A stretch of DNA of 64,000 bases, taken from Segatella hominis (GTDB lineage: Bacteria > Bacteroidota > Bacteroidia > Bacteroidales > Bacteroidaceae). The stretch's first letter is position 1; every line of letters begins with the position of its first letter. The notes under the pieces were generated by a model that saw only the letters and a program-made list of their open reading frames with translations, had not been told where the DNA came from and did no database searches. The DNA lies in the NCBI RefSeq assembly GCF_019249725.2, contig NZ_CP137559.1, forward strand, positions 3,557,001-3,621,000, written 5' to 3'. A program made the position numbers and the translations under genes. Positions 1-8,582 of the stretch are shown piece after piece.

Positions 1-921
1 GTGGGTGAGGATTTCAAGGTGGATGATGGCTTCAATATCCTCAAGCTCCGTGTGAAGGATGCGGTAGAAGACCAGAGTCTTACCTATATCGCCTCTACTT
101 TCGACCCATACGATCAAGTCATCAATGATGGCGTGTATGAAACAGGAAGAAAGCTGATTACCTTTGCCAGTGTACTCCAGCATGGCGTGGTACCACTGCC
201 GGAGCTGATGCAGATGTCGATGAAATCTGGATCCGAGGCGATGCGCCGTCCTGTGGAAATCGAGTTTGCATGCAATATCAATGATGATAAAACCTGCGAG
301 TTCTATCTCCTCCAGATTCGTCCGATAGTGGATGCTAAGGAGATGCTTGATGAGGATGTGAAGGCGATACCAGATGCAGATTGTCTGCTCCGTTCCCACA
401 ATTCATTGGGACATGGAATCAGTGAGGACGTCACAGATGTAGTCTATGTTAAATATGATGATCAGTTCTCTGCGATGAACAATTTCTATGTGGCTGATGA
501 TATTGAACGAATCAACCGCAAGTTCCTTGCCGAAGGAAAGAATTACGTCTTGATAGGACCTGGCCGCTGGGGTTCAAGCGATCATTATTTAGGCGTTCCG
601 GTCAAGTGGCCGCATATCAGTGCTGCCCGTGTCATCGTAGAAGTAGCGTTGAAGAACTATAATATCGACCCAAGTCAGGGCACCCATTTCTTCCAGAATC
701 TTACCTCTTTCGGGGTAGGTTACTTTACGGTAGATACAAACACAGAAGAAGGAGGATTCGTCAATAAGGAGATATTGGATGTGATGCCGGCGGTAGAGGA
801 AACGCAGTATGTGCGCCATGTTCGCTTCGAGCATCCGATGAGAATCTTGATGGATGGCAAGAAGCAGGAGGGTGCTGTGCTCCTGCCTGGTTCTCAAGTT
901 ACGGCACCTCGGCCGAAATGA
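1..921 (+). CDS. PEP/pyruvate-binding domain protein, C-terminal part (5' truncated)
   Basis: The reading frame is open from the left edge, so the GTG at base 1 is not taken as a true start. The first ~110 residues look like the end of a PPDK/PEP-synthase type ATP-grasp (PEP/pyruvate-binding) domain, ending in the typical LLQIRPI motif near residue 105. After it comes a domain with GPGRWGSSD near residue 188 and THFFQNLTSFGVGYF near residue 230, as in the long (~1000 aa) Bacteroidota proteins annotated as PEP/pyruvate-binding domain proteins. The catalytic phospho-histidine part, if present, is outside the window, so the reaction cannot be stated. It converges on the RDD gene with only 16 bp between stops. 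Confidence 0.75.
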   Translation: MGEDFKVDDGFNILKLRVKDAVEDQSLTYIASTFDPYDQVINDGVYETGRKLITFASVLQHGVVPLPELMQMSMKSGSEAMRRPVEIEFACNINDDKTCEFYLLQIRPIVDAKEMLDEDVKAIPDADCLLRSHNSLGHGISEDVTDVVYVKYDDQFSAMNNFYVADDIERINRKFLAEGKNYVLIGPGRWGSSDHYLGVPVKWPHISAARVIVEVALKNYNIDPSQGTHFFQNLTSFGVGYFTVDTNTEEGGFVNKEILDVMPAVEETQYVRHVRFEHPMRILMDGKKQEGAVLLPGSQVTAPRPK

Positions 922-937
922 TGGATGCATGGGTAGT

Positions 938-1666
938 TTAGATTAATTCCATGAGATAATAATTATAGTCATAAAGAATGGTAGCAAGGAATTTTTCCTT
1001 GCTATTTTCTTTGGGCTGCACCTTGAGGAACTTCGCGACTTTATCTGCCAAGGTCTCTATTTGGTTTTCATGGTTGCCATTGGAGGAATACAGGGCTTTC
1101 TCTATGACGGCGACTTGTGCTTGTGAGAGATTCTTGGCTTCCTCATATACAGGATGGTAATCTTTCTTGGCATAATAGAATTCGTCCAGGGAGATGTGTA
1201 TCTTTCGGATGTCGGTAAGTTTGATAACCATTGTTCCTGCCGCCAAGTCTCCTAATCGTTGTGAATTTTTGGTGAGTAAGATGAAGAGCATGCCAATGCC
1301 CCCACATCCTACGTCTATTGTGCTGAGAAGCCATCTCATGAAAAAAGAGCCCATGGTTGGTCGTGACCCATTCTTGTTGATGACTCTTAACTTCATGATA
1401 TATTTCCCCGGAGTCTGTCCGTTGTTGAATGTTTCCCACCAGAAATCATACATCCAGATAAATATGACAAGCATAAAGAATAAGAACATGAGCCAACGTG
1501 TTTCGTCCATGCTCCCCATAAGCCCATCAAACAAAAAATAGACACCAGTGAATCCAAAAGATATGAATATGGTGTCAAGGATGCGAGCCAACACTCGTTC
1601 ACCGATACTCGCTGGCGTTTGGTTGATTCTTACAAATTGATTGGTTATGATGTTTGAATTTGTCAT
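938..1666 (-). CDS. RDD family integral membrane protein
   Basis: A 242-aa protein with an RDD-type core: Arg near the start of the first membrane helix (GERVLARILDTIF, residues ~22-34), two further hydrophobic stretches (~57-75 and ~115-135), and the GQTPGKYIMKLRV motif between helices. The last ~90 residues are soluble and charged. RDD proteins are poorly understood; some act in ion or small-molecule transport. Here it diverges from the SpoIIM/MoxR operon, and RDD genes are common partners of that cluster in Bacteroidota. The start codon is the first ATG after a plausible minus-strand -7 element (TATATTTG, 1713-1706). Confidence 0.85.
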   Translation of the reverse strand: MTNSNIITNQFVRINQTPASIGERVLARILDTIFISFGFTGVYFLFDGLMGSMDETRWLMFLFFMLVIFIWMYDFWWETFNNGQTPGKYIMKLRVINKNGSRPTMGSFFMRWLLSTIDVGCGGIGMLFILLTKNSQRLGDLAAGTMVIKLTDIRKIHISLDEFYYAKKDYHPVYEEAKNLSQAQVAVIEKALYSSNGNHENQIETLADKVAKFLKVQPKENSKEKFLATILYDYNYYLMELI

Positions 1667-1701
1667 TTTTCCTTTGTTTTAAGAAGATAATGCTTAAATT
1701 G

Positions 1702-1733
1702 TTTGCAAATATAAGAATAATTACTTAAATTTG
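1702..1733 (+). promoter_or_regulatory. Promoter of the SpoIIM/MoxR operon
   Basis: TTTG at 1702-1705 and TAAATTTG at 1726-1733 with 20 bp between them match the Bacteroidota -33/-7 pattern. A minus-strand -7 candidate for the RDD gene (CAAATATA on the plus strand, 1706-1713) lies inside the spacer, so the two divergent promoters overlap and may compete. Confidence 0.65.
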
Positions 1734-1794
1734 CATCAATTTTTAGGAAAAATAAAATAATCGTAACCGAATTTTCCCTTATAATAAAAGAATT

Positions 1795-2802
1795 GTGAAA
1801 GAATTTGCCTTTATAAGAAATAACATAGATAAATGGCAACGTGCAGAGATCATTATTGACGATGCCGCTTCCCAAACGCCTGATGTTTTGGCCGATACTT
1901 ATACCGACCTTACATCTGACTTGGCTTTTGCGCAAACACATTACCCTAATTCTCGTATTACCCTTTATCTCAACAACCTGGCTTCAAGCCTTCATAATTC
2001 CATTTATCGTAACAAACGGGAGAAGTGGTCTCGCCTGATTACGTTTTGGACGCAGGAAATTCCTTTGACGATGTTTGAGGCTCGAAAGTTACTTTTGGCT
2101 TCTTTCTGCATATTCTTCATCAGTGTATTCATCGGTGTGGTATCCCAATGCTTTGATACCGACTTTTGTCGTATTATATTAGGAGATTATTATGTGGATA
2201 TGACATTGCAGAATATCAAGGATGGAAAACCGATGGCGGTTTATGATGGTGGAGATGAACTGAATATGTTCTTGGGCATTACCCTCAATAACATTAGGGT
2301 GTCATTCCTGGAATTTGTTTCTGGTATATTTACCAGTATCGCCACGGGTTTTCTGATATTCCAAAACAGTGTGATGTTGGGATGCTTTGAGACATTCTTC
2401 GCCCAGCATGGTCTCTTGTATGAATCTTTTCTTGCCGTCTTCCTTCATGGAACACTTGAGATTTCGGCATTGATTATTGCAGGAGCGGCAGGGTTGGCGA
2501 TGGGTAACAGCTGGCTGTTCCCTGGCACGTATTCGCGAATCGTATCTTTTCGTCATGGTGCGAAAAGGGGAATGAAGATTATTGTCGGTACTGTACCTAT
2601 ATTTATATTCGCTGGTTTTATCGAAGGATTTGTAACACGACATACGGAAATTTCTAATTATTTTCGCTTGTCGATTATCATCGTCTCTTTCGTCTTTGTC
2701 ATAGGTTATTTTGTGGTTTTACCCCAGATCAGACATCGGCAAAGAAAAAGTAAGTTGATAGGCAGAAAAGAATGTCCTTTAGATTACAACTTCATTCATT
2801 AA
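1795..2802 (+). CDS. SpoIIM (stage II sporulation protein M-like) membrane protein
   Basis: A 335-aa protein. Residues 1-95 are soluble (KEFAFIRNNIDKWQ... start), followed by about five or six membrane segments (~100-118, ~165-190, ~205-230, ~255-280, ~290-312). This is the layout of the DUF95/SpoIIM family; the FVSGIFTSIATGF and FLHGTLEISALIIAGAAGL stretches are typical. The start is GTG. First gene of an operon with a further membrane protein, DUF4129, DUF4350, MoxR and DUF58, an arrangement conserved in non-sporulating Bacteroidetes, so the sporulation name is only a family label. Role inferred: membrane component of the MoxR-linked envelope complex. Confidence 0.8.
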   Translation: MKEFAFIRNNIDKWQRAEIIIDDAASQTPDVLADTYTDLTSDLAFAQTHYPNSRITLYLNNLASSLHNSIYRNKREKWSRLITFWTQEIPLTMFEARKLLLASFCIFFISVFIGVVSQCFDTDFCRIILGDYYVDMTLQNIKDGKPMAVYDGGDELNMFLGITLNNIRVSFLEFVSGIFTSIATGFLIFQNSVMLGCFETFFAQHGLLYESFLAVFLHGTLEISALIIAGAAGLAMGNSWLFPGTYSRIVSFRHGAKRGMKIIVGTVPIFIFAGFIEGFVTRHTEISNYFRLSIIIVSFVFVIGYFVVLPQIRHRQRKSKLIGRKECPLDYNFIH

Positions 2803-2840
2803 GAACCAGTCAGTTTTGAATTATTTAATAAAGATAGCTT

Positions 2841-3821
2841 ATGGATAAAATCGTATTTTACAAAGAGAGGGATTTCGGAGAGAAGTTTAATGTCACTTTC
2901 GAGTTTGTCAAGCAGAATTGGAAAATACTGCTTCGTTATGCTTTGTATGGTATCTTGCCGTTGGCATTCGTAGGAGCCTTGTCGCTGAACAGTTTGATGC
3001 AAAATATGGTGGATGTTAGTTCTGGTAATTCCATGTTTAGTGATGAACTCAGTTACAGTATGCTCTTTTCTTACGCCCTCTTGCTGCCAACTTCTTTGGC
3101 AGCTTATATTTGGATAGGAACGGTTGTTTTTTCTATGATGCAGTTTTATAATGCTCACGACGAGGGCTTGCAAGGTGTTACTTTCCAGGAGTTGAAACCT
3201 TCTTTCCGCCGAAATGCTTGGCGTTTGTTCAAATGCGGACTGGTTGGTTTTCTGATAGGCATCGTGTTCTTGGCAGTCTTTTTTACCGTGATAGCTTTAG
3301 GGGCAGCGATAAATTCTGGAGCGATGACAGCCATCTTTTGCTTCTTGGCAGTTGCGGCGGTCGTTGCTTTTGGTGTACCTTTGATATTGGTTACACCTAC
3401 CTATATATTTGAGGATATCTCTGTATGGCATGCTTATGTTCGTGGCTTTCGCTTGGGATGGAGCACATGGGGAGGAATCTTTGGCTTGGGATTTGTCTTG
3501 AGCCTGTTGTCGAATGTCGTTTCTGTTGTCTTTGTCATGCCTTGGGAGGTGTGTATCTTTGTCAAGACGCTATTCGTGCAGGATTATGTAGGTGAGGAAA
3601 CATTTGTTGGTAGTGTTGCCTTTGTTATTCTCCAATATATCTTTGGCGTTGTCATGTGGATAGGCTCTTATTTGATTTACAACTTGTTTTTTATCAGTAC
3701 GGGTTATCTCTATAGTCATGCCGCCGAGAAACTTGATGATATGTCCGTTGGTCAAGGTATTGACGATTTTGAGGAAATGGCAGACAAGAGTCAGGATGAT
3801 GACGATCTATTCAAAGTCTAA
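2841..3821 (+). CDS. Multi-pass membrane protein of the MoxR cluster
   Basis: A 326-aa protein with a short soluble N-terminus (FKERDFGEKFNVTFEFVKQNWK) and about six hydrophobic helices: ~35-55, ~75-100, ~130-165, ~170-190, ~215-240 and ~265-290. The C-terminal tail is acidic (SQDDDDLF). It resembles the uncharacterised membrane proteins that sit between SpoIIM and DUF4129 genes in Bacteroides and Prevotella. I do not recognise a catalytic motif. It follows SpoIIM by 38 bp and precedes DUF4129 by 37 bp, consistent with one transcript. Confidence 0.75.
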   Translation: MDKIVFYKERDFGEKFNVTFEFVKQNWKILLRYALYGILPLAFVGALSLNSLMQNMVDVSSGNSMFSDELSYSMLFSYALLLPTSLAAYIWIGTVVFSMMQFYNAHDEGLQGVTFQELKPSFRRNAWRLFKCGLVGFLIGIVFLAVFFTVIALGAAINSGAMTAIFCFLAVAAVVAFGVPLILVTPTYIFEDISVWHAYVRGFRLGWSTWGGIFGLGFVLSLLSNVVSVVFVMPWEVCIFVKTLFVQDYVGEETFVGSVAFVILQYIFGVVMWIGSYLIYNLFFISTGYLYSHAAEKLDDMSVGQGIDDFEEMADKSQDDDDLFKV

Positions 3822-3858
3822 TCATTTTATACATTATTTATATTTGTTGTAGAGAGAT

Positions 3859-4545
3859 ATGTTTTCCAATCCTTCCGACACCTTGGTTATTGATACCGCC
3901 CGACTGCAAGTTTGGCGGCGGGATGACGATTACGCTTATGGTCGAGAGTTAGTGCCTTCCCAAGATAGCTTGATGGACTGGGTAGCGAAAAGGCTGAACG
4001 AATTTTTCGAGAATATCTTTGGCAGCAATTTCTATCAGGACCATCAAGACACTTTATGGATATGTATCGGATTGGCGGCATTGGGAGCTGTCTTGGCGTT
4101 CCTCTTGTGGAAGCATCCTGAGCTGTTCGCTCGTTCTGGACGAAGGAAACCGATGGAATACGAGGTTACGGAAGATACGATATATGGCATTGATTTCCCA
4201 AGTGAAATAGAAAAAGCTTTGGAAAATGAAAATTTCCGTGAGGCATTGCGATTGATGTATCTTCAGACATTGAAGTCTTTGAGTGACTATCACCAAATAG
4301 AGTGGCAACCTTTCAAGACTCCTACTCAATATACGTTTGAGTTCCGACAGGCCGACTTCAAGAGAATGACCAGTCTGTTTGTGCGAGTTCGCTATGGTGG
4401 CTTTGGTGCTGACAAGGACATGATTCGAGATATGCACAATCTGCAGGCAAGTGTGGATAACTTTGTAAAGAACTCAGGTAGAGATGGTTCTGCCGAACAA
4501 AATGTAGGAACTTTCAAGAAGGAAGGAGGTCGTGATGAAAAGTAG
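3859..4545 (+). CDS. DUF4129 domain-containing membrane protein
   Basis: A 228-aa protein with a soluble N-terminal ~65 residues, one membrane helix (~69-89, LWICIGLAALGAVLAFLLW) and a cytoplasmic C-terminal domain. The C-terminal part, with REALRLMYLQTLKSL and WQPFKTPTQYTFEF followed by FVRVRYGGF, is the DUF4129 signature. In Bacteroidota this gene sits in MoxR/DUF58 operons, where it is thought to help form a membrane complex; its exact function is unknown. Its last 11 bases overlap the next gene if that starts at 4535, suggesting translational coupling. Confidence 0.8.
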   Translation: MFSNPSDTLVIDTARLQVWRRDDDYAYGRELVPSQDSLMDWVAKRLNEFFENIFGSNFYQDHQDTLWICIGLAALGAVLAFLLWKHPELFARSGRRKPMEYEVTEDTIYGIDFPSEIEKALENENFREALRLMYLQTLKSLSDYHQIEWQPFKTPTQYTFEFRQADFKRMTSLFVRVRYGGFGADKDMIRDMHNLQASVDNFVKNSGRDGSAEQNVGTFKKEGGRDEK

Positions 4546-5920
4546 TCGTAATTTCCTTTTTGCCATGTTAGTCCTCTTTGTGCTGTTCTGTCTTTTGCAA
4601 GTCAATCTGCCCAAGAAGTTCGTATGGTCTCCTACCTTTAGCCATGTAGATAAGCAACCTTTGGGCTGTTTTGTCTTTGACAGTGTCTTGACCCAATCTT
4701 TGCCCAATGGCTATCACGTGACGAAAAAGACGTTTTTCCAACTTGATCAGGAGCATGCCAAGGAGAAAATCTCCGTGTTGATGGTCGTGGATCAGCAAGA
4801 TTTGAAACAGTTGGATGTCAAGTACCTCTGCAATATCGCTCGCCGTGGTGGCAAGGTCATGGTGGTTGCTTCAAGTAGTTTAGATGATGGTCGGAATGCC
4901 GATACGGTAGTGGTGGATGAATTGGAACGTACCTTCAAGGTGAGAATAGAAGACGGACTGTACTTTTCGTTACGTGGCATCTTAGCCGGTCTCAAAGCGC
5001 ATGACAATGATATGTACGATACCATTTATTGGAATAACCGGGAGACGATGTATGCAGCTCAGTCTTATAGAATGTTCTACAACATGGTAGGTGGAACCCT
5101 TTTCGTGGATTCCGTTCCAAAGGTGAAAAGACTGGCTTATACTTTGTCAACGGCAGGGTATGATTACAAACATGACTCTTTGTATGTCGGAGATTTTACT
5201 CGCTTTGACACTATTGTGGATAAAAAAGAAAGGATAGAGCGAATCGATACTTTCGCCATCAAGAAAATACCTGTGGCGGTGTCTGTTCCGTACGGCAAGG
5301 GTGAGGTCATTTTTGTCTCTTCGCCATTGCTTTTCACCAACTATGGAATGTTGGAAGGCAACACATCTGTCTATATATTCCGATTGATGTCTTATCTGGC
5401 GGATTTGCCTGTGTATAGAACGGAGGCGTATGTCAAGACCGATGCCATGCTTGTGGCGGAGCAATCTCCATTCCGGGAGTTCATCAAGCGCCCACCATTG
5501 CGATGGGCTCTTTATCTTGCGCTGTTGGGTGTCGTTCTCTTTATGATATTTACCGCTCGTCGTAGGCAACGGGTCATCCCTATCATGTCGAAGCCTGCCA
5601 ATCGGTCTTTGGAGTTTATCCAACTCATTGGAACACTCTACTATCAACGTAAGGATCATGTGGATTTGGTCAGGAAAAAGTTTAAACTCTTCGCAGAGGA
5701 ATTGAGAAAAACGGCTGGTGTGGACATATCTGATGTGAATACTGATGACCGTGAATATCTGCTCCTTGCAGAGAAAACAGGTATGAACAGCGATAGATTG
5801 AAGAAGGTGATTCGACAAATTCGCTTGGTCCTACATTCGGAGGGCAATATCTCAGTTGAAGAAATGCGGAGTTTGATAGATGCAATGGATACTATAGTTA
5901 GGCACGCTAAGAATGGTTAG
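4535..5920 (+). CDS. DUF4350 domain-containing membrane protein
   Basis: About 461 aa. An N-terminal membrane helix (~6-24) is followed by a large extracytoplasmic domain (~30-325) with a Rossmann-like stretch (EKISVLMVVDQQDLKQLDVKYL and GKVMVVASSSLDDG). A second helix lies at ~328-346 (ALYLALLGVVLFMIFTA), and the tail is cytoplasmic and charged. This is the DUF4350 layout of the MoxR cluster. The start is ATG at 4535 (an in-frame GTG lies at 4532). AAGGAGGT at 4523-4530 is an unusually good Shine-Dalgarno for this phylum, located inside the end of the DUF4129 gene. Function unknown; probably a membrane partner of MoxR/DUF58. Confidence 0.78.
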   Translation: MKSSRNFLFAMLVLFVLFCLLQVNLPKKFVWSPTFSHVDKQPLGCFVFDSVLTQSLPNGYHVTKKTFFQLDQEHAKEKISVLMVVDQQDLKQLDVKYLCNIARRGGKVMVVASSSLDDGRNADTVVVDELERTFKVRIEDGLYFSLRGILAGLKAHDNDMYDTIYWNNRETMYAAQSYRMFYNMVGGTLFVDSVPKVKRLAYTLSTAGYDYKHDSLYVGDFTRFDTIVDKKERIERIDTFAIKKIPVAVSVPYGKGEVIFVSSPLLFTNYGMLEGNTSVYIFRLMSYLADLPVYRTEAYVKTDAMLVAEQSPFREFIKRPPLRWALYLALLGVVLFMIFTARRRQRVIPIMSKPANRSLEFIQLIGTLYYQRKDHVDLVRKKFKLFAEELRKTAGVDISDVNTDDREYLLLAEKTGMNSDRLKKVIRQIRLVLHSEGNISVEEMRSLIDAMDTIVRHAKNG

Positions 5921-5966
5921 CGTAGGATAAGAAAAGTAAGTCTTTTATTTAAAATCATAGGAAACA

Positions 5967-6932
5967 ATGGAAGAACAAAGATTGGATTTGACTCTTTTTT
6001 CAGAAAAGATAGAGTGTCTTCGTGAAGAAATATCCAAGGTGATAGTAGGACAGGACAAGGCGGTGGATCTGGTCTTGACTTGCCTCTTGGCTAATGGTCA
6101 TGTGCTCTTGGAGGGTGTGCCTGGAGTTGCCAAAACCCTTTTGGCACGATTGATGGCCCGGTTGGTAGATGCCAAGTTTAGTCGTGTACAGTTTACTCCC
6201 GACTTGATGCCGAGTGATGTGTTGGGTACAAATATTTTCAATGTCAAGAATCAGGAGTTTGAGTTCCATGAAGGTCCTGTGTTTGCTGATATTGTATTGG
6301 TGGATGAAATCAACCGTGCACCAGCAAAGACTCAGGCTGCTCTTTTCGAGGTGATGGAAGAACGTCAGGTCAGCATAGATGGCTGTACCCACAAGATGGG
6401 TGACCTTTATACCATCCTTGCTACCCAGAATCCTGTGGAACAAGAAGGAACTTATCGCTTACCCGAAGCGCAGCTCGACAGATTTCTCATGAAAGTAACG
6501 ATGGGTTATCCTACGGCTGATGAGGAACTGGAAATATTGAAGCGCCATGAACATCAAACTGATTTGGTGAAACTTACTGATATCCAACCTGTGTTGACAA
6601 AGAAAGAATTGCTCCAGTTGCGCTCTTATATGCACCATGTCGTTGTTGATGAGAGCCTTCTGCGTTATATCACACAGATCGTTCAGCAGACCCGCACCAC
6701 ACGTGCCGTTTATCTGGGTGCTTCCCCTCGTGCCTCAGTTGCCATGTTGCATGCGAGCAAGGCATACGCTCTCTTGCAAGGTCGTGATTTTGTCACTCCA
6801 GAAGACATCAAGTTCGTAACACCATCTATCTTGCAGCATCGACTTATGCTTACGGCAGAAGCTGAGATGGAAGGCTATACAGCTTATAAGGTGGCACAAC
6901 GGCTGATAGATAAGGTGGAGGTGCCGAAGTAA
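5967..6932 (+). CDS. MoxR family AAA+ ATPase
   Basis: A 321-aa MoxR-type AAA+ ATPase. Walker A is GVPGVAKT (residues 50-57), Walker B is the LVDEINR region (~110-117), sensor 1 is ATQNP near 150, and the family motif [13 protein letters not shown] is at ~158-170. The C-terminal lid is complete (SPRASVAML near 252). MoxR ATPases act as chaperones that remodel or activate partner proteins, often VWA or DUF58 proteins encoded next door. Here the partners are probably the flanking DUF4350 and DUF58 proteins. The length is normal and the key residues are intact. Confidence 0.93.
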   Translation: MEEQRLDLTLFSEKIECLREEISKVIVGQDKAVDLVLTCLLANGHVLLEGVPGVAKTLLARLMARLVDAKFSRVQFTPDLMPSDVLGTNIFNVKNQEFEFHEGPVFADIVLVDEINRAPAKTQAALFEVMEERQVSIDGCTHKMGDLYTILATQNPVEQEGTYRLPEAQLDRFLMKVTMGYPTADEELEILKRHEHQTDLVKLTDIQPVLTKKELLQLRSYMHHVVVDESLLRYITQIVQQTRTTRAVYLGASPRASVAMLHASKAYALLQGRDFVTPEDIKFVTPSILQHRLMLTAEAEMEGYTAYKVAQRLIDKVEVPK

Positions 6933-6964
6933 GTGAAGAGTGAAGAACGAAGAGTGAAGAATTC
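6933..6964. repeat. Dispersed GAAGAGTGAAG repeat
   Basis: The gap between the MoxR and DUF58 genes is filled by repeated GAAGAGTGAAG units. The same composition occurs in inverted orientation at 33595-33627 beside purH. It seems to be a small dispersed intergenic repeat rather than a gene or terminator. Confidence 0.6.
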
Positions 6965-6976
6965 AATTGATTTAAG

Positions 6977-8287
6977 GTGTATTTAACGAAGAGATTTTAT
7001 ATAGTACTTGCCTTCTTGGTCTTGATGACGGGGGCTGGGTATGTTTTCCCCCTGCTGTTTGATGTAGGGAGATGGATGTTCCTTGCCCTTGTCATTCTGG
7101 TTTTTGTTGAATTATTCCTGTTGTATCATGAGCGGGGAATGATGGCCAGTCGCACTTTATCGGAGCGATTTTCCAATGGCGACGATAATGAAGTGAACAT
7201 CCGGGTGGAGAGTATCTATTCCTTTCCTGTTCGGTTGGAAGTCATAGATGAGATTCCGCCAGTTTTCCAGCGCCGAGATGTTCTCTTTCGTTTGAAGTTG
7301 GCGATGGGAGAGGGAAAGAATATCAGGTATAAGCTACGTCCTACGGAGCGTGGAGTTTATTCCTTTGGGCATGTCCGTGTTTTCGCTTCCACACCGATAG
7401 GTTTGGTGCAGCGTCGGTTTACTCTGTGCCAGCCTTGTGATGTCAAGGTGTATCCTTCCTATCTGATGCTTACCCGTTATGAATTGTTGGCTATGAGCAA
7501 CAATCTTGCGGAAATGGGTATCAAGAAAATACGGAAGGTGGGCAATCATACGGAATTCGAACAAATCAAGGATTACGTTTCGGGCGATGATTTCCGGTTG
7601 ATCAACTGGCGAGCCACAGCCCGCACTTCCAGATTGATGGTGAATGTATATCAGGACGAGCGTTCTCAGCAGGTTTTCAATATCATTGATAAAGGTAGGG
7701 TGATGCAACAGGCTTTCCGGGGTATGACCTACCTTGATTATGCCATCAATGCCTCGCTGGTGCTTTCGTATATTGCGATGAGAAAGGAAGACAAGGCAGG
7801 TGTTGTAACGTTCAGCGACCATTTTGAGGATTTTGTTCCAGCCTCCCGTCGTACAGGGCACATGCAGAATATTCTTGAAATGCTTTATCGCCAGCAGACT
7901 CGCTTTGCCGAATCCGATTATTCAGCTTTGGTGGCAGAGGTCAACCAGCACATCACCAAGCGCTCACTCCTGATACTTTATACGAACTTTGCCAATCGCA
8001 TCAGCATGGAGAGGCAGTTGCCTTATCTCCTTCAGCTCAACCGCCGTCATCGTCTTTTGGTGGTGTTCTTTGAGGATCATGAAGTGAAAGACTATCTTGC
8101 CACTCGTCCCGATAGTGATGAGGAATATTATCGTCATGTTGTTGCCGAGCAGTTTGCTTACGAGCAGCGTCTCATCGTTTCTTCGCTCAAGCAGCGTGGC
8201 ATCTTGGCTTTGCTTACCACGCCCGAGGCTCTTTCGGTTGATGTACTTAATAAATATCTCGAAATCAAGACTCGTGAACTGTTGTGA
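6977..8287 (+). CDS. DUF58 domain-containing protein
   Basis: A 436-aa protein with two N-terminal membrane helices (~8-24 and ~30-48), a beta-rich stretch, then the DUF58 core with EFEQIKDYVSGDDFRLINWRATAR at ~193-216. That motif defines the family. A VWA-like C-terminal half follows (FNIIDKGRVM..., ending in helical segments). DUF58 proteins are regular partners of MoxR ATPases and are implicated in envelope stress or protein activation. The start is GTG (VYLTKRF), with the preceding dispersed repeat forming the 5' gap. It is the last gene of the cluster; a clear terminator was not found after it. Confidence 0.88.
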   Translation: MYLTKRFYIVLAFLVLMTGAGYVFPLLFDVGRWMFLALVILVFVELFLLYHERGMMASRTLSERFSNGDDNEVNIRVESIYSFPVRLEVIDEIPPVFQRRDVLFRLKLAMGEGKNIRYKLRPTERGVYSFGHVRVFASTPIGLVQRRFTLCQPCDVKVYPSYLMLTRYELLAMSNNLAEMGIKKIRKVGNHTEFEQIKDYVSGDDFRLINWRATARTSRLMVNVYQDERSQQVFNIIDKGRVMQQAFRGMTYLDYAINASLVLSYIAMRKEDKAGVVTFSDHFEDFVPASRRTGHMQNILEMLYRQQTRFAESDYSALVAEVNQHITKRSLLILYTNFANRISMERQLPYLLQLNRRHRLLVVFFEDHEVKDYLATRPDSDEEYYRHVVAEQFAYEQRLIVSSLKQRGILALLTTPEALSVDVLNKYLEIKTRELL

Positions 8288-8307
8288 TCTTTTGTATGAT
8301 ATTTTCT

Positions 8308-8449
8308 TATCTTAGACGAATAGTTCTCTATCTTAGACAAAAAAGTTCTTGCTCCTATAAGGATTCTTCGTTCGACGTCTTCGAACCGCCATTCAACGTC
8401 TTCGAACCGCCGTTCAGCGTCTTTGAACTGACATTCAACGTCTTTGAAC
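8308..8449 (+). repeat. 21-bp tandem palindrome array upstream of GH43
   Basis: Four 17-bp near-palindromes start at 8370, 8391, 8412 and 8433, i.e. with an exact 21-bp period. The first, GTTCGACGTCTTCGAAC, has perfect 6-bp arms (GTTCGA/TCGAAC); the others are variants of GTTCAACGTCTTTGAAC. Just before them, TATCTTAGAC occurs at 8308 and 8329, also 21 bp apart. A two-unit version of the array is present at 11103-11140 in front of the transporter. 21 bp equals two helical turns, so repeated binding of one protein on one DNA face is possible. Confidence 0.8.
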
Positions 8450-8503
8450 TGAGATTTCTGTTAGGCTCAAAAACATTTCTATTTAGTATAAGCAACAAAA
8501 AAG

Positions 8504-8546
8504 TGATGAGAAAGTTTGGAATTCTCATCAAAAGACCTTACCTTTG
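8504..8546 (+). promoter_or_regulatory. GH43 promoter with a dyad over the -33 element
   Basis: TTTG (8515-8518) and TACCTTTG (8539-8546) with a 20-bp spacer form a good Bacteroidota promoter. The -33 element sits in the centre of a perfect inverted repeat, TGATGAGAA (8504-8512) and TTCTCATCA (8522-8530). The duplicate promoter at 11194-11236 keeps the dyad with a paired change, which argues for an operator. Confidence 0.7.
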
Positions 8547-8582
8547 TTCCCGATTTTAACTCCCAATTAAAATGAATGCCTT

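Noticed and set aside
1..3. GTG at base 1 as a start codon
   Set aside because: The protein begins in the middle of an ATP-grasp type domain; the frame clearly continues to the left of the window.
8284..8559. 91-aa plus-strand reading frame with FNVFEPP-like repeats
   Set aside because: It is a translation of the 21-bp palindrome array; the duplicate array does not keep the frame, and it overlaps the GH43 promoter.
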